A stretch of 59,464 bases of DNA from an uncultured bacterium (GTDB lineage Bacteria > Verrucomicrobiota > Lentisphaeria > Victivallales > UBA1829): assembly GCA_949292215.1 (NCBI GenBank), contig CASEYW010000165.1, positions 1-59,464 of the forward strand. Direction: 5' to 3'. The position numbers and the translations under genes are program-made. Positions 1 through 9,629 of this stretch are shown here, one piece after another (the stretch's first letter is position 1; the number at the start of each line of letters is the position of its first letter). The notes under the pieces were generated by a model, which saw only the letters and a program-made list of their open reading frames with translations, was not told where the DNA came from and made no database searches.

Positions 1-634
1 CTGCACCAGCAATCTGAAGCAGCAGGGACTGGCATTCATGCAATACGGGAACGATTTCAATGACTGGATCTGTCCGGCGATGACCTACTCTTTTCCGGGA
101 CACTTCTGGTGGAGAAAACTTCAGCTGCTCGGATATACCGGAAAACCTGCCAGCAACAAACAGCAGGATGTGACCATCGGTCCGAAGGGAATCTTCTACT
201 GTCCGGCAGATACGAATCCGGTCAAAATGACTGCGGCAAGTTCCTGGAGAGTGGAGGATATCGTCAGCTATGCCATCAACTTGAACATTGCGACAGGATA
301 TTATGAACTCAATCCGAGCACCGCACCCGGATCAAGATACAAAGAGAATCATTACCGATTTACCGATCTCCAGAAGATGGCAAAAAGAGCATCCGACGCT
401 GTTCTCGTTGCAGACGGGCTGGGCGGAAATGATGGATGTTCTACCGCTCCGCACTATGCAAAGGAACAGAAACCGTTCTCTTTGACCGCTCCGCAATACT
501 GGATTCCGCTCCGCCATTTTCTGAGTGCGAACATGCTGTTTGCCGATGGACACGTAGGAATGGAAAAAGGTCCGCTTGGAAGTCCCGATACGGCAACTCC
601 TCTGCTGGATGTCTCAAGTTACAAAAAACGTTAA
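1..634 (+). CDS. Pseudopilin-like H-X9-DG protein, 3' part
   Basis: The open frame enters the window at base 2 and ends at a TAA at 632-634, so the N-terminal pilin helix lies upstream. The first visible residues, CTSNLKQQGLAFMQYGNDF, match the stretch that normally follows the prepilin helix in this family (compare [20 protein letters not shown] in the gene at 43298-43954). Near the C-terminus RHFLSANMLFADGHVG fits the H-X9-DG signature. Family members have a type IV/II prepilin N-terminus and are expected to be exported and held at the cell surface; their role is unproven. The GH2-like gene starts 14 bases downstream, so the two are probably one operon. Confidence 0.85.
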   Translation, partial: CTSNLKQQGLAFMQYGNDFNDWICPAMTYSFPGHFWWRKLQLLGYTGKPASNKQQDVTIGPKGIFYCPADTNPVKMTAASSWRVEDIVSYAINLNIATGYYELNPSTAPGSRYKENHYRFTDLQKMAKRASDAVLVADGLGGNDGCSTAPHYAKEQKPFSLTAPQYWIPLRHFLSANMLFADGHVGMEKGPLGSPDTATPLLDVSSYKKR

Positions 635-648
635 AACAGAAAGTCATT

Positions 649-3600
649 ATGATGTTGAAATCTTTTCTTTCTCTTCTGCTGGCGTTCTCGCTCCTGCCGC
701 TTCTTTCCGCGCTGGATCTGATGACAATGGAAAAATGGACCGCCGGGCGGGATATCAAAATCTCCAAGGTCAAAGAGCGCGACGGAGAACCGGTCATCCG
801 GATTGAAATCCCGAGAACGGAGAAGAAAATCACCTATGCGGCAGTGAACTGCATCTTTCCGGGAAAAGTCGATCTGTCCGAATTCAGCCAGATGGAAATG
901 ACAGTGAAAGCCTCGCGGAAGATCAAAGTTTCCATGCGTATCAACACCCGAGGCGGCGGAAACGTCTTTCCCGGATGGAGCCGACAGAATGCAGAAACCA
1001 TGCCGAAGCAATTCATCTTCGCACGCAAAGAGATGAAAAACGATAAAAATCCGAATCTGAAACAATCGCTCTCCGTGACCTTCGGATTCGGTCTCTGGCA
1101 GTACGATACAACCAAATCACCGCTGGAAATCGAACTGCGCAAAGCCAAAGTCATCGATCCCGCGGAACGTTTTCTGATTCCGCGCCCGACCGCCGGAACC
1201 ATGATCGACGGAGCCTACAAAAAAGACTGGGGATATGAAAATGTCCTTTATCTCTGGACGCCTCCGGAGTTCATCCGTCTCTCCGGCAAGGATTCCTCCA
1301 TCGGGAAAAAGGTTCCGGCGGAAGAGGAACTTTCCGGAAACTTCTCGTTCATGGCGGACGCCCGCAATCTCTATTTCCTAGCCATCGTCGCCGACCGGAC
1401 GCCGGGGATGGGAAACAATCCCTCCACGCCATGGGAAAATGATTCTGTGGAACTTTTTCTTGCCTCCGGAATCCGTCAGAAAGATCTGAAATCCCAGATG
1501 CCTCTGCGCGGACATGGCCTCCAGATCGTCTTCGACATCTCCGCCGGCGGAAAACCGCTCATGCTGAAGGACGGCACTCAAATCACACAATCCGAAATTT
1601 TATACAAAGTTCGAAAAGAAGATGTTACAGTAAACGGAAAACCGGTCCCGGGCTATGTTCTGGAAGCCGCGATTCCGCGAAAACTGCTTCCGGGCAAACT
1701 GGATCGAGGCTCGCTGATCGCCTACTGCATCAATCTGAATGACAGCGCCAGCGGAGCTTCTCTGCGCACGAATCCGGAGAGTATGCGTCCCGCCAGAACC
1801 ATCTTCGGCTACCGCAAGGCGTTTCTGGAATATGAGGGACGCGAAACCCTGCCTGTCTTCCAGTTCGGCGCCATTGCTCCCGATCTGCCGTGGCCGGAGA
1901 TCTATCACGCCGACGGCAAACGCATCTGGGATGACTCCCTTCTGACTCGTTCCAAAACCCCCTCCGCTCAAAGAATCTATCTGAATGGATTCTGGGCGGT
2001 TCAGGGCTCCAAAGACGAAACCGCCTCCCCCGATCCGGCAAAGTGGTTTTACGCGCCTCTGCCGATGACCGTCGGCTGGCACACTCCGGTTTACCGAATC
2101 CATCCGCAGAAGAAAAATACTCTCCAGCCGAGCAGCTACAGTCTTGTTACCGACAAGGCAAAAAACACCTTTTTCTGGTACGAACGGACGTTCACGGTTC
2201 CGGCGGAATGGAAAGGGAAACATGTCCGTCTCACATTCGATCATGTGGAAAAAGAGGTCATGGTCTGCATCAACGGGAAAAGTGCGGGAAGAGCTTCCCT
2301 GATGACGCAATCGGTCGATCTCTCGAACGTTCTGGAGTACGGAAAGAAAAACCGGATTGATCTGCACCTCTTCGGACAGCAGCCTCATGGTCCCACCCTC
2401 AAAAGATCGGATGGAATTCCCGGCGATCTGTATCTGGAGGTCTCGAACCACGCACCTGTCATCGACGACATCTGGATCCGGAAAGCCGACGGCATCAACG
2501 GGAAATTCCAGATTCAGGTCACCGCTCCCGCGCTCGGCAACGGAAAAATCACTCTGGAACTCCTCTCTCCGGAAGGAAAAACTCTGTTCCGAGCGGAAAA
2601 GAAGATCGAAAACGAAAACAAAATCATTTTCAAAGGACAATGCCTTTCGTTTCCGTCATGGTCCGTTGAACATCCGCGCCTCTGCACCGTACGGCTCCGG
2701 GCGATAAAAGCGGATGGAACTCTCATACAGGAAAAGACGCAGCGCTTCGGCTTCCGCACGTTCGAAACGAAAAACGGACATTTTCTGCTGAACGGGCGCA
2801 TCGTCCGTCTTCGGACCGCGTTTCCAAAAACACCTTCCAGGATCTATGATCCCGGACGTATGGAGTACCTCCGGAAGCTGGGATTCAACGCCATCTATCT
2901 GCACGCGGTCGAGGGCGGGTACAATACGCCGCTCTACGAGATGTGCGACAAGTTCGGATTCCTCGTCATGGCTCCGGTCGAGCAGACCTATTCCGATGAC
3001 CAGACCATCGAAGCCGTCCGGAAAATCCGGAACCATCCATCAATCATCGGCTACCTGAGCGATCCCTACGGACAGCTCACCTCCAACGGCTTCAATCTGA
3101 ACCCGTTCGCGACCGACGACTCCTACATGCCCACCTCCCGCACCGCCAAGGATCAGGAGGCTTTCATGGAAAAACGCGACGCGCTCTTCAAAAAAGCCGA
3201 TCCCGAACGAGGCTATATCGCGCAGGCGACCGGAAACTGGAATAATTTCATGCGGATGCTCCATCACTATCCGACCAACGGACTCAATCTGCTGGACCGG
3301 ATGATGTATCACACCCCGTGGGCGAACCGTCCGGAGAAAAAACTGCCGCTCTATCTTCTGGAAGCCGGAACCATCAATCTCTACACAATGGACACACAGC
3401 ATCCGGAGCACAAGTTTCCCGTCATGAGGGAGCGACGGATGGTTCCGCGCATGCTCTTTTATGAAGCTGCCGCCCGTTATCTCGGCGATGCGGCATTCGA
3501 CAACTGGCTCGAATGGAATCGTCTTTTCTTCCTCGCCGGTCTCCGCAATTTCCGTCTCAACGGCGTGGACGGCTTCTGTGCATGGACCGATGAACTCTAC

Positions 3601-6000
3601 GCCCATCCCTTCAACACCGACCGCGCAGAAGGCGTCAAAGACAACCGGAAACTCTCCTGGCGCTATTTCACTGAACCGGTCAAGGGAACGGAAGATCACG
3701 AGTGGATGCGCACCAACAGCTGGTATTTCAAGCTCCGCGCTCTTGCCACCTATCCGTGGCCGGAGGAATTCGGACAGGGAAACGGCCCCGTAAAGAAAAG
3801 CATCTTCGCCCCCCTCTATCAAAATGAGATGCAGCCGCTTTATCTCACGCTGACTGGCGAAAAAAACGATCTCTTTACGCGCGATCACAATTTCTACGGC
3901 GGTGAAACGGTCCGGAAACAAGTTGCCGTCGTCAATGACACGGAACATCCTGTAACAGTCAGCGGCGCCGTCACACTCCGGATCAATGGAAAAACGGCAG
4001 CCGCCATCCCGTTCCGCAAAACAGTCGCCCAGGGAGCCATCGATTTTCAGCCATTCGAATTCCGGCTTCCCGAAGTAAAACTCAAAACAAAAGCCGAGCT
4101 CCTTCTGGAAGCCGAAGGGCGAAAGGAAACATTCGCACTGACCCTATTCCCGAAACACGACCGGTCCGCTCTGCGGAATGCGGCAAAAACGGTGTCCCTC
4201 GGAATTGCAAAGGGGAAAGGCGGATCGGTCGCGGAACAAGCCGGGCTTAAAGGAGTGCAAGTTGATCTTGCCAAAGGGGTTCCGAAAGAAATCGACGTGC
4301 TGATCGTGGAACACGGCGCACTCGTGCGCAATACCGATGCGAAATCACTTTCCGCGTTTCTCAAGAACGGCGGACGAATTCTGATCTTCGAACAGGATGA
4401 TTCCTCTCTCTATTCCCATCGGGTGAACGAGCAGCGGCTCGAACACGCCTTCATTGCGGACTCAAAACATGGAGCCGTGAAGGGGCTGTCCAGCGAGGAT
4501 CTGAGTTTCTGGCGCGGAAGAGCGGAAAGCGTCGTGAATGAAAAACGTCCGTCCGAGGCATTCCGCCACAATCAGTCAGTCTCACTGGAAACACCGCATC
4601 TGACGAACCGCAATCTGGTTGCCGGTTTCGCATTGGAAAATCCCTCCTACGGTTCCATCCACCCGGTTGTCACAGGAAGCTACGACCGGAATTATGCTGT
4701 GGTACTGGAGGCTCGCTCCGGGAAAGGGAGCATTCTCTTCTGCCAGGCGGATGTCTCCTCCCGCTACGGAATTGACCCCGCAGCCACTCTTCTTGCAGAC
4801 AATCTTCTGAAAACCGTGCTCCAAAAACCGGAAGAGCAGATTCCAGGCGTCCGCTACACCGGAAACGAAGCGGGAAAACGATTCCTTGCGCGCCTCGGAA
4901 TCCCGATCGTAAACTCCTCCCCAATCTGCGTGGCAGGACGCGGAACCATTGATCGCGAATTGCTGAAACAGAGCAAAGTCATTGTACGTCTGCCGGGTTC
5001 AGAATTCCTTCCGGAAGGTGTTGCAGTCCGCAAACAATACCTGACCGAAGAGACTTTCCCGCACTTCTGGAACGGTGGAATTCACCAGTTTCATTTTCTG
5101 AAAGGAATTCTCCCCGGCAGCGATCTTCCGGGAAAAGCAGGGGGCGCATTCCGCGGACTCTCCGCTTCGGATTTCTATCTGTTTGAAAATCCGCAGACGG
5201 AATCGTTCGACTTCAAACTCCGGAAAGGCGATTCCCGCAGTCCGCACGGCAGCATGGCGGAAGTAATCCGGAACGGCAGGAAAACAATTCTCTGCACACT
5301 GGACCCGGATTCCGTCAGACATGGAGACGAACTCCGGAAAATTTACCGGGTCTGGTCGGTTCTCTTTCACAATCTGAATGTTCTAAACCGGACGGAGCTC
5401 TCCTTTTCATCCCCGAAGTGGGACCTGACCGATACGAACTGGCTCTTTCTTACCGATCCGGACGGCAAAGGAGAACTAAACGGATTCGCTGAAGGAAAGT
5501 TCAACAGGAGAACCCCCCGCCCGATCAGGACCGGCATGATCTGGGAGGATCAGGGCGTCACGGAAAAAAATCCGTATCTGGAATCCGATCCATATTCGGC
5601 CTACGACGGCTATGCCTGGTATTTTACGGAACTGGAACTTGACAAGATTCCAACGGGAACCATCTATCTGCATGTAAACGGAATCCGCGACATTCCCACC
5701 TTCAAGCGGACCGAACATCAGACATCGCTTTTTCTCAATGGGAAAAAGATGCCCGAAGCCGTCGGGATTTACAACGCATATCTCGGCGGACGCGGCGCGC
5801 GACTCTGGAAACTGGACGCGGGAAAAGCCCTGAAAAAAGGGAAGAACCGCATTGCAATCCGTATCTACAACAGCTCCGGCGCCGGCGGCATTCATAAAAA
5901 TCCGGTTCGTTTCGAGTTCGAGGGAAAAAATGCCGATCAGCTTTTCCCCTATGAATTCAATGAATCCAAATACACCAACGATTTCTTCTGGTGCTGGTAA
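649..6000 (+). CDS. Giant secreted GH2-like protein with CBM9-like domain
   Basis: About 1783 residues. The frame is open from 436, but ATG 649 (or 652) is followed by a clear signal peptide, LKSFLSLLLAFSLLPLLSA, and lies just after the pseudopilin stop, so it is preferred. Rough domain order: CBM9-like domain (~183-395), GH2 sugar-binding domain (~443-598), Ig-like domain, GH2 TIM barrel (~705-1040), glutamine-amidotransferase-like domain (~1183-1390) and a C-terminal galactose-binding-like domain (~1650-1770). In the barrel the RNHPSII motif (N795) is not followed by the usual G-N-E: by alignment Tyr807 replaces the acid/base Glu. The nucleophile position, in LYLLEAG (E905), is kept. It is probably a cell-surface or secreted protein acting on plant or host glycans. 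Substrate and activity cannot be read from sequence. Confidence 0.85.
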   Translation: MMLKSFLSLLLAFSLLPLLSALDLMTMEKWTAGRDIKISKVKERDGEPVIRIEIPRTEKKITYAAVNCIFPGKVDLSEFSQMEMTVKASRKIKVSMRINTRGGGNVFPGWSRQNAETMPKQFIFARKEMKNDKNPNLKQSLSVTFGFGLWQYDTTKSPLEIELRKAKVIDPAERFLIPRPTAGTMIDGAYKKDWGYENVLYLWTPPEFIRLSGKDSSIGKKVPAEEELSGNFSFMADARNLYFLAIVADRTPGMGNNPSTPWENDSVELFLASGIRQKDLKSQMPLRGHGLQIVFDISAGGKPLMLKDGTQITQSEILYKVRKEDVTVNGKPVPGYVLEAAIPRKLLPGKLDRGSLIAYCINLNDSASGASLRTNPESMRPARTIFGYRKAFLEYEGRETLPVFQFGAIAPDLPWPEIYHADGKRIWDDSLLTRSKTPSAQRIYLNGFWAVQGSKDETASPDPAKWFYAPLPMTVGWHTPVYRIHPQKKNTLQPSSYSLVTDKAKNTFFWYERTFTVPAEWKGKHVRLTFDHVEKEVMVCINGKSAGRASLMTQSVDLSNVLEYGKKNRIDLHLFGQQPHGPTLKRSDGIPGDLYLEVSNHAPVIDDIWIRKADGINGKFQIQVTAPALGNGKITLELLSPEGKTLFRAEKKIENENKIIFKGQCLSFPSWSVEHPRLCTVRLRAIKADGTLIQEKTQRFGFRTFETKNGHFLLNGRIVRLRTAFPKTPSRIYDPGRMEYLRKLGFNAIYLHAVEGGYNTPLYEMCDKFGFLVMAPVEQTYSDDQTIEAVRKIRNHPSIIGYLSDPYGQLTSNGFNLNPFATDDSYMPTSRTAKDQEAFMEKRDALFKKADPERGYIAQATGNWNNFMRMLHHYPTNGLNLLDRMMYHTPWANRPEKKLPLYLLEAGTINLYTMDTQHPEHKFPVMRERRMVPRMLFYEAAARYLGDAAFDNWLEWNRLFFLAGLRNFRLNGVDGFCAWTDELYAHPFNTDRAEGVKDNRKLSWRYFTEPVKGTEDHEWMRTNSWYFKLRALATYPWPEEFGQGNGPVKKSIFAPLYQNEMQPLYLTLTGEKNDLFTRDHNFYGGETVRKQVAVVNDTEHPVTVSGAVTLRINGKTAAAIPFRKTVAQGAIDFQPFEFRLPEVKLKTKAELLLEAEGRKETFALTLFPKHDRSALRNAAKTVSLGIAKGKGGSVAEQAGLKGVQVDLAKGVPKEIDVLIVEHGALVRNTDAKSLSAFLKNGGRILIFEQDDSSLYSHRVNEQRLEHAFIADSKHGAVKGLSSEDLSFWRGRAESVVNEKRPSEAFRHNQSVSLETPHLTNRNLVAGFALENPSYGSIHPVVTGSYDRNYAVVLEARSGKGSILFCQADVSSRYGIDPAATLLADNLLKTVLQKPEEQIPGVRYTGNEAGKRFLARLGIPIVNSSPICVAGRGTIDRELLKQSKVIVRLPGSEFLPEGVAVRKQYLTEETFPHFWNGGIHQFHFLKGILPGSDLPGKAGGAFRGLSASDFYLFENPQTESFDFKLRKGDSRSPHGSMAEVIRNGRKTILCTLDPDSVRHGDELRKIYRVWSVLFHNLNVLNRTELSFSSPKWDLTDTNWLFLTDPDGKGELNGFAEGKFNRRTPRPIRTGMIWEDQGVTEKNPYLESDPYSAYDGYAWYFTELELDKIPTGTIYLHVNGIRDIPTFKRTEHQTSLFLNGKKMPEAVGIYNAYLGGRGARLWKLDAGKALKKGKNRIAIRIYNSSGAGGIHKNPVRFEFEGKNADQLFPYEFNESKYTNDFFWCW

Positions 6001-6030
6001 ACAAAAACAATCCGCAGCCGAAAAAAGACA

Positions 6031-6070
6031 ACAGGCGGAGAGAAACGCGGAATAAACTCTCTCCGCCTGT
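6031..6070. terminator. Hairpin between converging genes
   Basis: A perfect 13-bp inverted repeat (acaggcggagaga at 6031-6043, complement at 6058-6070) with a 14-base loop lies between the GH2-like gene and the convergent Nudix gene. There is only a weak T-run after it (cgttt), so it may serve both strands as a terminator or RNA-stabilising hairpin. Confidence 0.6.
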
Positions 6071-6099
6071 CAGATCGTTTCCGGCACTCCGGCAGAGAA

Positions 6100-6651
6100 T
6101 CAGAGTCCGCCCCCCGCAACTGCATAGGCAAGAACTTTGGAATCTATGCGGATGCCTTCGGCAGACATGGTTTCCACGGATTCCAGAAGGGATTGTTTCG
6201 GGATCAGCAGAGTTTCAATCTGTTCGGATTCGTCAAAATCGGTTTTCAGCACGCCCTGAGACTCCTCCGCGATCTCCATGAGAACGGTATAAATGAATTC
6301 ACCTGTCAATCCCGGCGAATTGTAGGCGGGGGGAAAAATCTTTCGAATCACGCCATGATATCCGGTTTCCTCGCGCAATTCACGAAGAGCGGCAGCCTCC
6401 GGAGTCTCCCCCTCGTCGATGAGTCCTGCGGGGAACTCCAGGACCACGCCATCAGCAGGCGGGCGGTACTGCCGGATCAGGACAAGCCGGTGCGAAGGCA
6501 GAAGTTCCGCGATCATCAGCACGGCTCCGGCGCAGCGTTTCCGCGAGACGCATTCCCACCGACGTTCCTTACCGTTCCGATCGACATAGTCGAGCACTTC
6601 CAGCGCAAGCCATTTACCGGAAGCAACCTCATTTTTTCTCAGGATTTCCAT
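6100..6651 (-). CDS. Nudix hydrolase, ADP-ribose pyrophosphatase-like
   Basis: 183 residues. The Nudix box is complete: G-x5-E-x7-R-E-x2-E-E-x-G-Y, seen as GLIDEGETPEAAALRELREE followed by TGY. The surrounding sequence (VLIRQYRPPADGVVLEFPAG) is typical of ADP-ribose / nucleoside-diphosphate-sugar pyrophosphatases, which cleave ADP-ribose to AMP and ribose-5-phosphate. GGAGG lies 6 bases before the ATG. It is transcribed divergently from coaE. Exact substrate unknown. Confidence 0.85.
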   Translation of the reverse strand: MEILRKNEVASGKWLALEVLDYVDRNGKERRWECVSRKRCAGAVLMIAELLPSHRLVLIRQYRPPADGVVLEFPAGLIDEGETPEAAALRELREETGYHGVIRKIFPPAYNSPGLTGEFIYTVLMEIAEESQGVLKTDFDESEQIETLLIPKQSLLESVETMSAEGIRIDSKVLAYAVAGGGL

Positions 6652-6679
6652 AAAATTCCTCCAAAAACAATTTTTCCAC

Positions 6680-6708
6680 TTGACTTTTTCCTCAAGCCAT
6701 GATACAAT
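6680..6708 (+). promoter_or_regulatory. Sigma-70 promoter of coaE
   Basis: TTGACT (6680-6685), a 17-base spacer and TACAAT (6703-6708) give five of six consensus bases in each box at ideal spacing. Predicted start of transcription is near 6715, leaving a leader of about 110 bases before coaE. Confidence 0.7.
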
Positions 6709-6823
6709 ATAGCATTGTCTGCTGACAGTTTCATATCGTAAATGATGCGAATTTCGTCATTATTTCATTTTATTCCAACCGTGAATCGTAACAGCACTGC
6801 TAGTTTCAAATGGAGATTTTTTC

Positions 6824-7411
6824 TTGAAAGTCATCGGTCTGACCGGAGCCCCGGGCTGCGGGAAATCCACTGTTTTAAAGATCTTTGTTGAACTGGGCTG
6901 GAAGGCGGTCGATGCCGATGCCGTCTGTGCGGAGCTGCATACGGACCCGCAGTCGGGGATTCACGGGGAACTGGCGGCAAACTGGGGAAAAGAAGTAGTC
7001 GCGCCCGACGGAACGACTAATAAAAAGGTTCTCGCGGAAATCGTCTTTGCAGATGAAACGGAACGCAGACGCCTGGAAGCCATCCTGCATCCGTTCATCG
7101 ACCGGCGGACACAGGAGCTGTTCCGTTCTTTCGGGCAGGATGCCAACGTCATGTTCGACGTTCCCCTGCTCTTCGAATGCGGATGGGACAAACGGACGGA
7201 GAAAACCATCGCCGTCTGGAGTCCTCCCGATATTCAAATGGAACGCCTTCTTGCACGCGGCTGGAGCAGAGAACACGCTCTTTTCCGAATACAAAGTCAG
7301 ATTCCGGCAGAAAAAAAACTGGAACTGGCAGATTACGGATTAATCAACGATTCAACAATCGAACATCTGAAACAGCAGTGTGTCCGATTGAATCAATGCC
7401 TCAATTCGTGA
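6824..7411 (+). CDS. coaE: Dephospho-CoA kinase
   Basis: 195 residues; phosphorylates dephospho-CoA in the last step of CoA synthesis. The P-loop is at the very N-terminus ([12 protein letters not shown], residues ~5-16), followed by the family's [10 protein letters not shown] segment and the lid region [19 protein letters not shown]. The start codon is TTG at 6824: it is the only one that keeps the P-loop strand intact, and GGAG sits at 6812-6815, 8 bases upstream. It is the first gene of a forward run with rho and the genes behind it. Confidence 0.93.
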   Translation: MKVIGLTGAPGCGKSTVLKIFVELGWKAVDADAVCAELHTDPQSGIHGELAANWGKEVVAPDGTTNKKVLAEIVFADETERRRLEAILHPFIDRRTQELFRSFGQDANVMFDVPLLFECGWDKRTEKTIAVWSPPDIQMERLLARGWSREHALFRIQSQIPAEKKLELADYGLINDSTIEHLKQQCVRLNQCLNS

Positions 7412-7490
7412 ATCGTTGTTTAATGCAGGAAGAACCATTCACGAATTCAGACAGACAACATCAATTCTATATTTTGGAGATGCTCCCAAC

Positions 7491-9602
7491 ATGGAAAACG
7501 AAAACGAAACTCCGATCATCCCGGGGGAAAAGCCCGAAGTCAAATCCGAAAAGAAAACCCGTGCACCCAGAACTCCCCGCACAAAACGGAAAGACGACTC
7601 AGCGGCAACCCCTTCCCTGATCCCGGACGCCCCATCGATCCCCGCCTCCGCAGATCAGCCAAAAGAAAAAGATGAAAACACATCTCCTGCTCCCGTAAAC
7701 CAGACCGCGCCGCCCCAGGAGAATTCCATCCTTGTCCCCATGCCGCAGCCACGGAAAATCACTCGGCACGCAGACTCTCTGGAAGAGAACTCATCCGACA
7801 TCGACCCGATCCCTGAAAATGTTCAGCCGGACCTGCTGGTTCCGCCGACGGTTGTGCCCGTCGAACCTTCGGAAACCTCCGCTCCCTATCAGAATGAAGA
7901 CAAGAGTTCCTATCTTGAAGACGGTGAATACTCCGCTCCCCGGGAACCTGCCCGCACGTCCGCTCCGCTCCCCGTCCGCGATCCCATGGAAGATTCCAGA
8001 CAGAACGGAAACGAACAACGCGAATTCTACCGCCGCGACAACAACCGCCAGAACAACTACAATGATCGTCAGAATAATTTCAACGATCGGGGCGACAACC
8101 GTCAGCGCCATTTCAACAACAATAACAACGGACAGCAGAACAACCGTTACAATAACCGGAACAATAACAACAATAACAACCGCCGGTTCATTCCGAACAA
8201 CAACCGTTATCAGCAGGGATATCCGCAGAACAATGGACAGCAGAACGGAAACGGTGCAACTCAGAATCCCTGTCCGCAGACGCCGCGCGACGAAAACGCT
8301 CCGCTCCCGCAGAATTCCGACATGCCTCAGCAGGTTCGGGAAAAAGCACCGGATCTCAACATCACCGAACTGCAGGAAAAATCCATGCAGGAACTGACCG
8401 TTATGGCACGCGATCTCGGAATCGAAGGAGTGGGTGCTCTCGAAAAATCAAAGCTGGTCTTCGAAATTCTCCGTGTGACCACCGAACGCAGCGGTGCGGT
8501 CTACGGCAGCGGTTTCCTTGAAATTCTGCCCGACGGGTTCGGATTTCTGCGCTCCCAGGCGTACAGTTATCTGCCTTCCTCAGAGGACATCTACCTGAGC
8601 CCCTCGCAGATCCGCAGATTTTCCGTGAAGACCGGAGACTTCATCGCCGGACAGATCCGTCCACCACGGGAAAAGGAACGCTTCTTCGCCATGCTCAAGG
8701 TTGACAGCATCAATCACGAGGCTCCGGAGAAAAAGCGCGATATCATTCCGTTCAACAACCTGACCCCCTACTTCCCGACCCAGAGGCTTATTCTGGAAAA
8801 CGATCCGGAAAACCTCTCCACCCGCGTGGTGGATCTCGTCACGCCGATCGGCAAAGGACAGCGCGGACTCATTGTTGCGCCACCGCGAACCGGAAAAACC
8901 GTCCTCATGCAGAAGATTGCCAACGCAATCCGCAAGAACAATCCTGAGGTGGAACTCATTGTTCTGCTTATTGATGAGCGTCCGGAAGAAGTAACCGATA
9001 TGAAAATGAGCGTCAACGCGGAAGTCGTCAGCTCCACCTTCGACGAACCGCCCGAACGCCACGTCCAGGTTGCGGAAATGGTCATCGAAAAAGCGAAACG
9101 CCTGGTCGAATACAAAAAAGACGTCGTCATTCTTCTGGACTCCATCACCCGTCTGGCGCGCGCTTACAACACTCTTCAGCCGCACAGCGGAAAAATTCTC
9201 TCGGGCGGTGTTGATGCAAATGCACTTCACAAGCCGAAACGCTTCTTCGGCGCAGCCCGGAATATCGAAGGACACGGCAGTCTGACCATCATCGCCACGG
9301 CTCTGATTGATACAGGCAGCAAAATGGACGAAGTCATCTTCGAAGAATTCAAGGGAACCGGAAACATGGAACTCCATCTTGACCGGCACCTTGTCGACAA
9401 ACGTGTCTATCCGGCGATCAACATGGAACAGAGCGGAACACGAAAGGAAGAACTCCTTCTGCATCCGGACGAACTCCAGAGAGTCTGGACGCTTCGCAAA
9501 GCCATGAACGGCGTCCCGCCGGTGGAGGCCATGGAACTCATCATCGGCAAGATGAAGAAAATCAAAACCAACGCGGAATTTCTCATGACCCTTCAGGTTT
9601 AA
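7491..9602 (+). CDS. rho: Transcription termination factor Rho with large disordered N-terminal region
   Basis: About 703 residues from ATG 7491 (GGAG at 7476-7479; the frame is open from 7416 but has no better start). E. coli Rho is 419 residues; the extra ~285 are N-terminal and low-complexity. Residues ~1-170 are Pro/Glu/Ser-rich. Residues ~170-265 are packed with Asn, Arg, Gln and Asp, including runs of Asn. The Rho_N helical domain ([20 protein letters not shown]) starts near residue 289, the cold-shock-like RNA-binding domain ([17 protein letters not shown]) near 335, Walker A is [12 protein letters not shown] (~463) and Walker B is [15 protein letters not shown]. All ATPase and secondary RNA-site elements look intact, so it should be an active hexameric RNA translocase. 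Confidence 0.95.
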   Translation: MENENETPIIPGEKPEVKSEKKTRAPRTPRTKRKDDSAATPSLIPDAPSIPASADQPKEKDENTSPAPVNQTAPPQENSILVPMPQPRKITRHADSLEENSSDIDPIPENVQPDLLVPPTVVPVEPSETSAPYQNEDKSSYLEDGEYSAPREPARTSAPLPVRDPMEDSRQNGNEQREFYRRDNNRQNNYNDRQNNFNDRGDNRQRHFNNNNNGQQNNRYNNRNNNNNNNRRFIPNNNRYQQGYPQNNGQQNGNGATQNPCPQTPRDENAPLPQNSDMPQQVREKAPDLNITELQEKSMQELTVMARDLGIEGVGALEKSKLVFEILRVTTERSGAVYGSGFLEILPDGFGFLRSQAYSYLPSSEDIYLSPSQIRRFSVKTGDFIAGQIRPPREKERFFAMLKVDSINHEAPEKKRDIIPFNNLTPYFPTQRLILENDPENLSTRVVDLVTPIGKGQRGLIVAPPRTGKTVLMQKIANAIRKNNPEVELIVLLIDERPEEVTDMKMSVNAEVVSSTFDEPPERHVQVAEMVIEKAKRLVEYKKDVVILLDSITRLARAYNTLQPHSGKILSGGVDANALHKPKRFFGAARNIEGHGSLTIIATALIDTGSKMDEVIFEEFKGTGNMELHLDRHLVDKRVYPAINMEQSGTRKEELLLHPDELQRVWTLRKAMNGVPPVEAMELIIGKMKKIKTNAEFLMTLQV

Positions 9603-9629
9603 CCGCCTGGAAACGGAAGGATGCCGAAG

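Noticed and set aside
436..648. 5' extension of the GH2-like frame inside the pseudopilin gene
   Set aside because: It overlaps real coding sequence in another frame; a signal peptide begins exactly at ATG 649.
8030..8220. Asn-codon-rich repeats as a tandem DNA repeat or CRISPR-like array
   Set aside because: The AAC/AAT-rich units are irregular, in frame within rho and encode a low-complexity protein segment.
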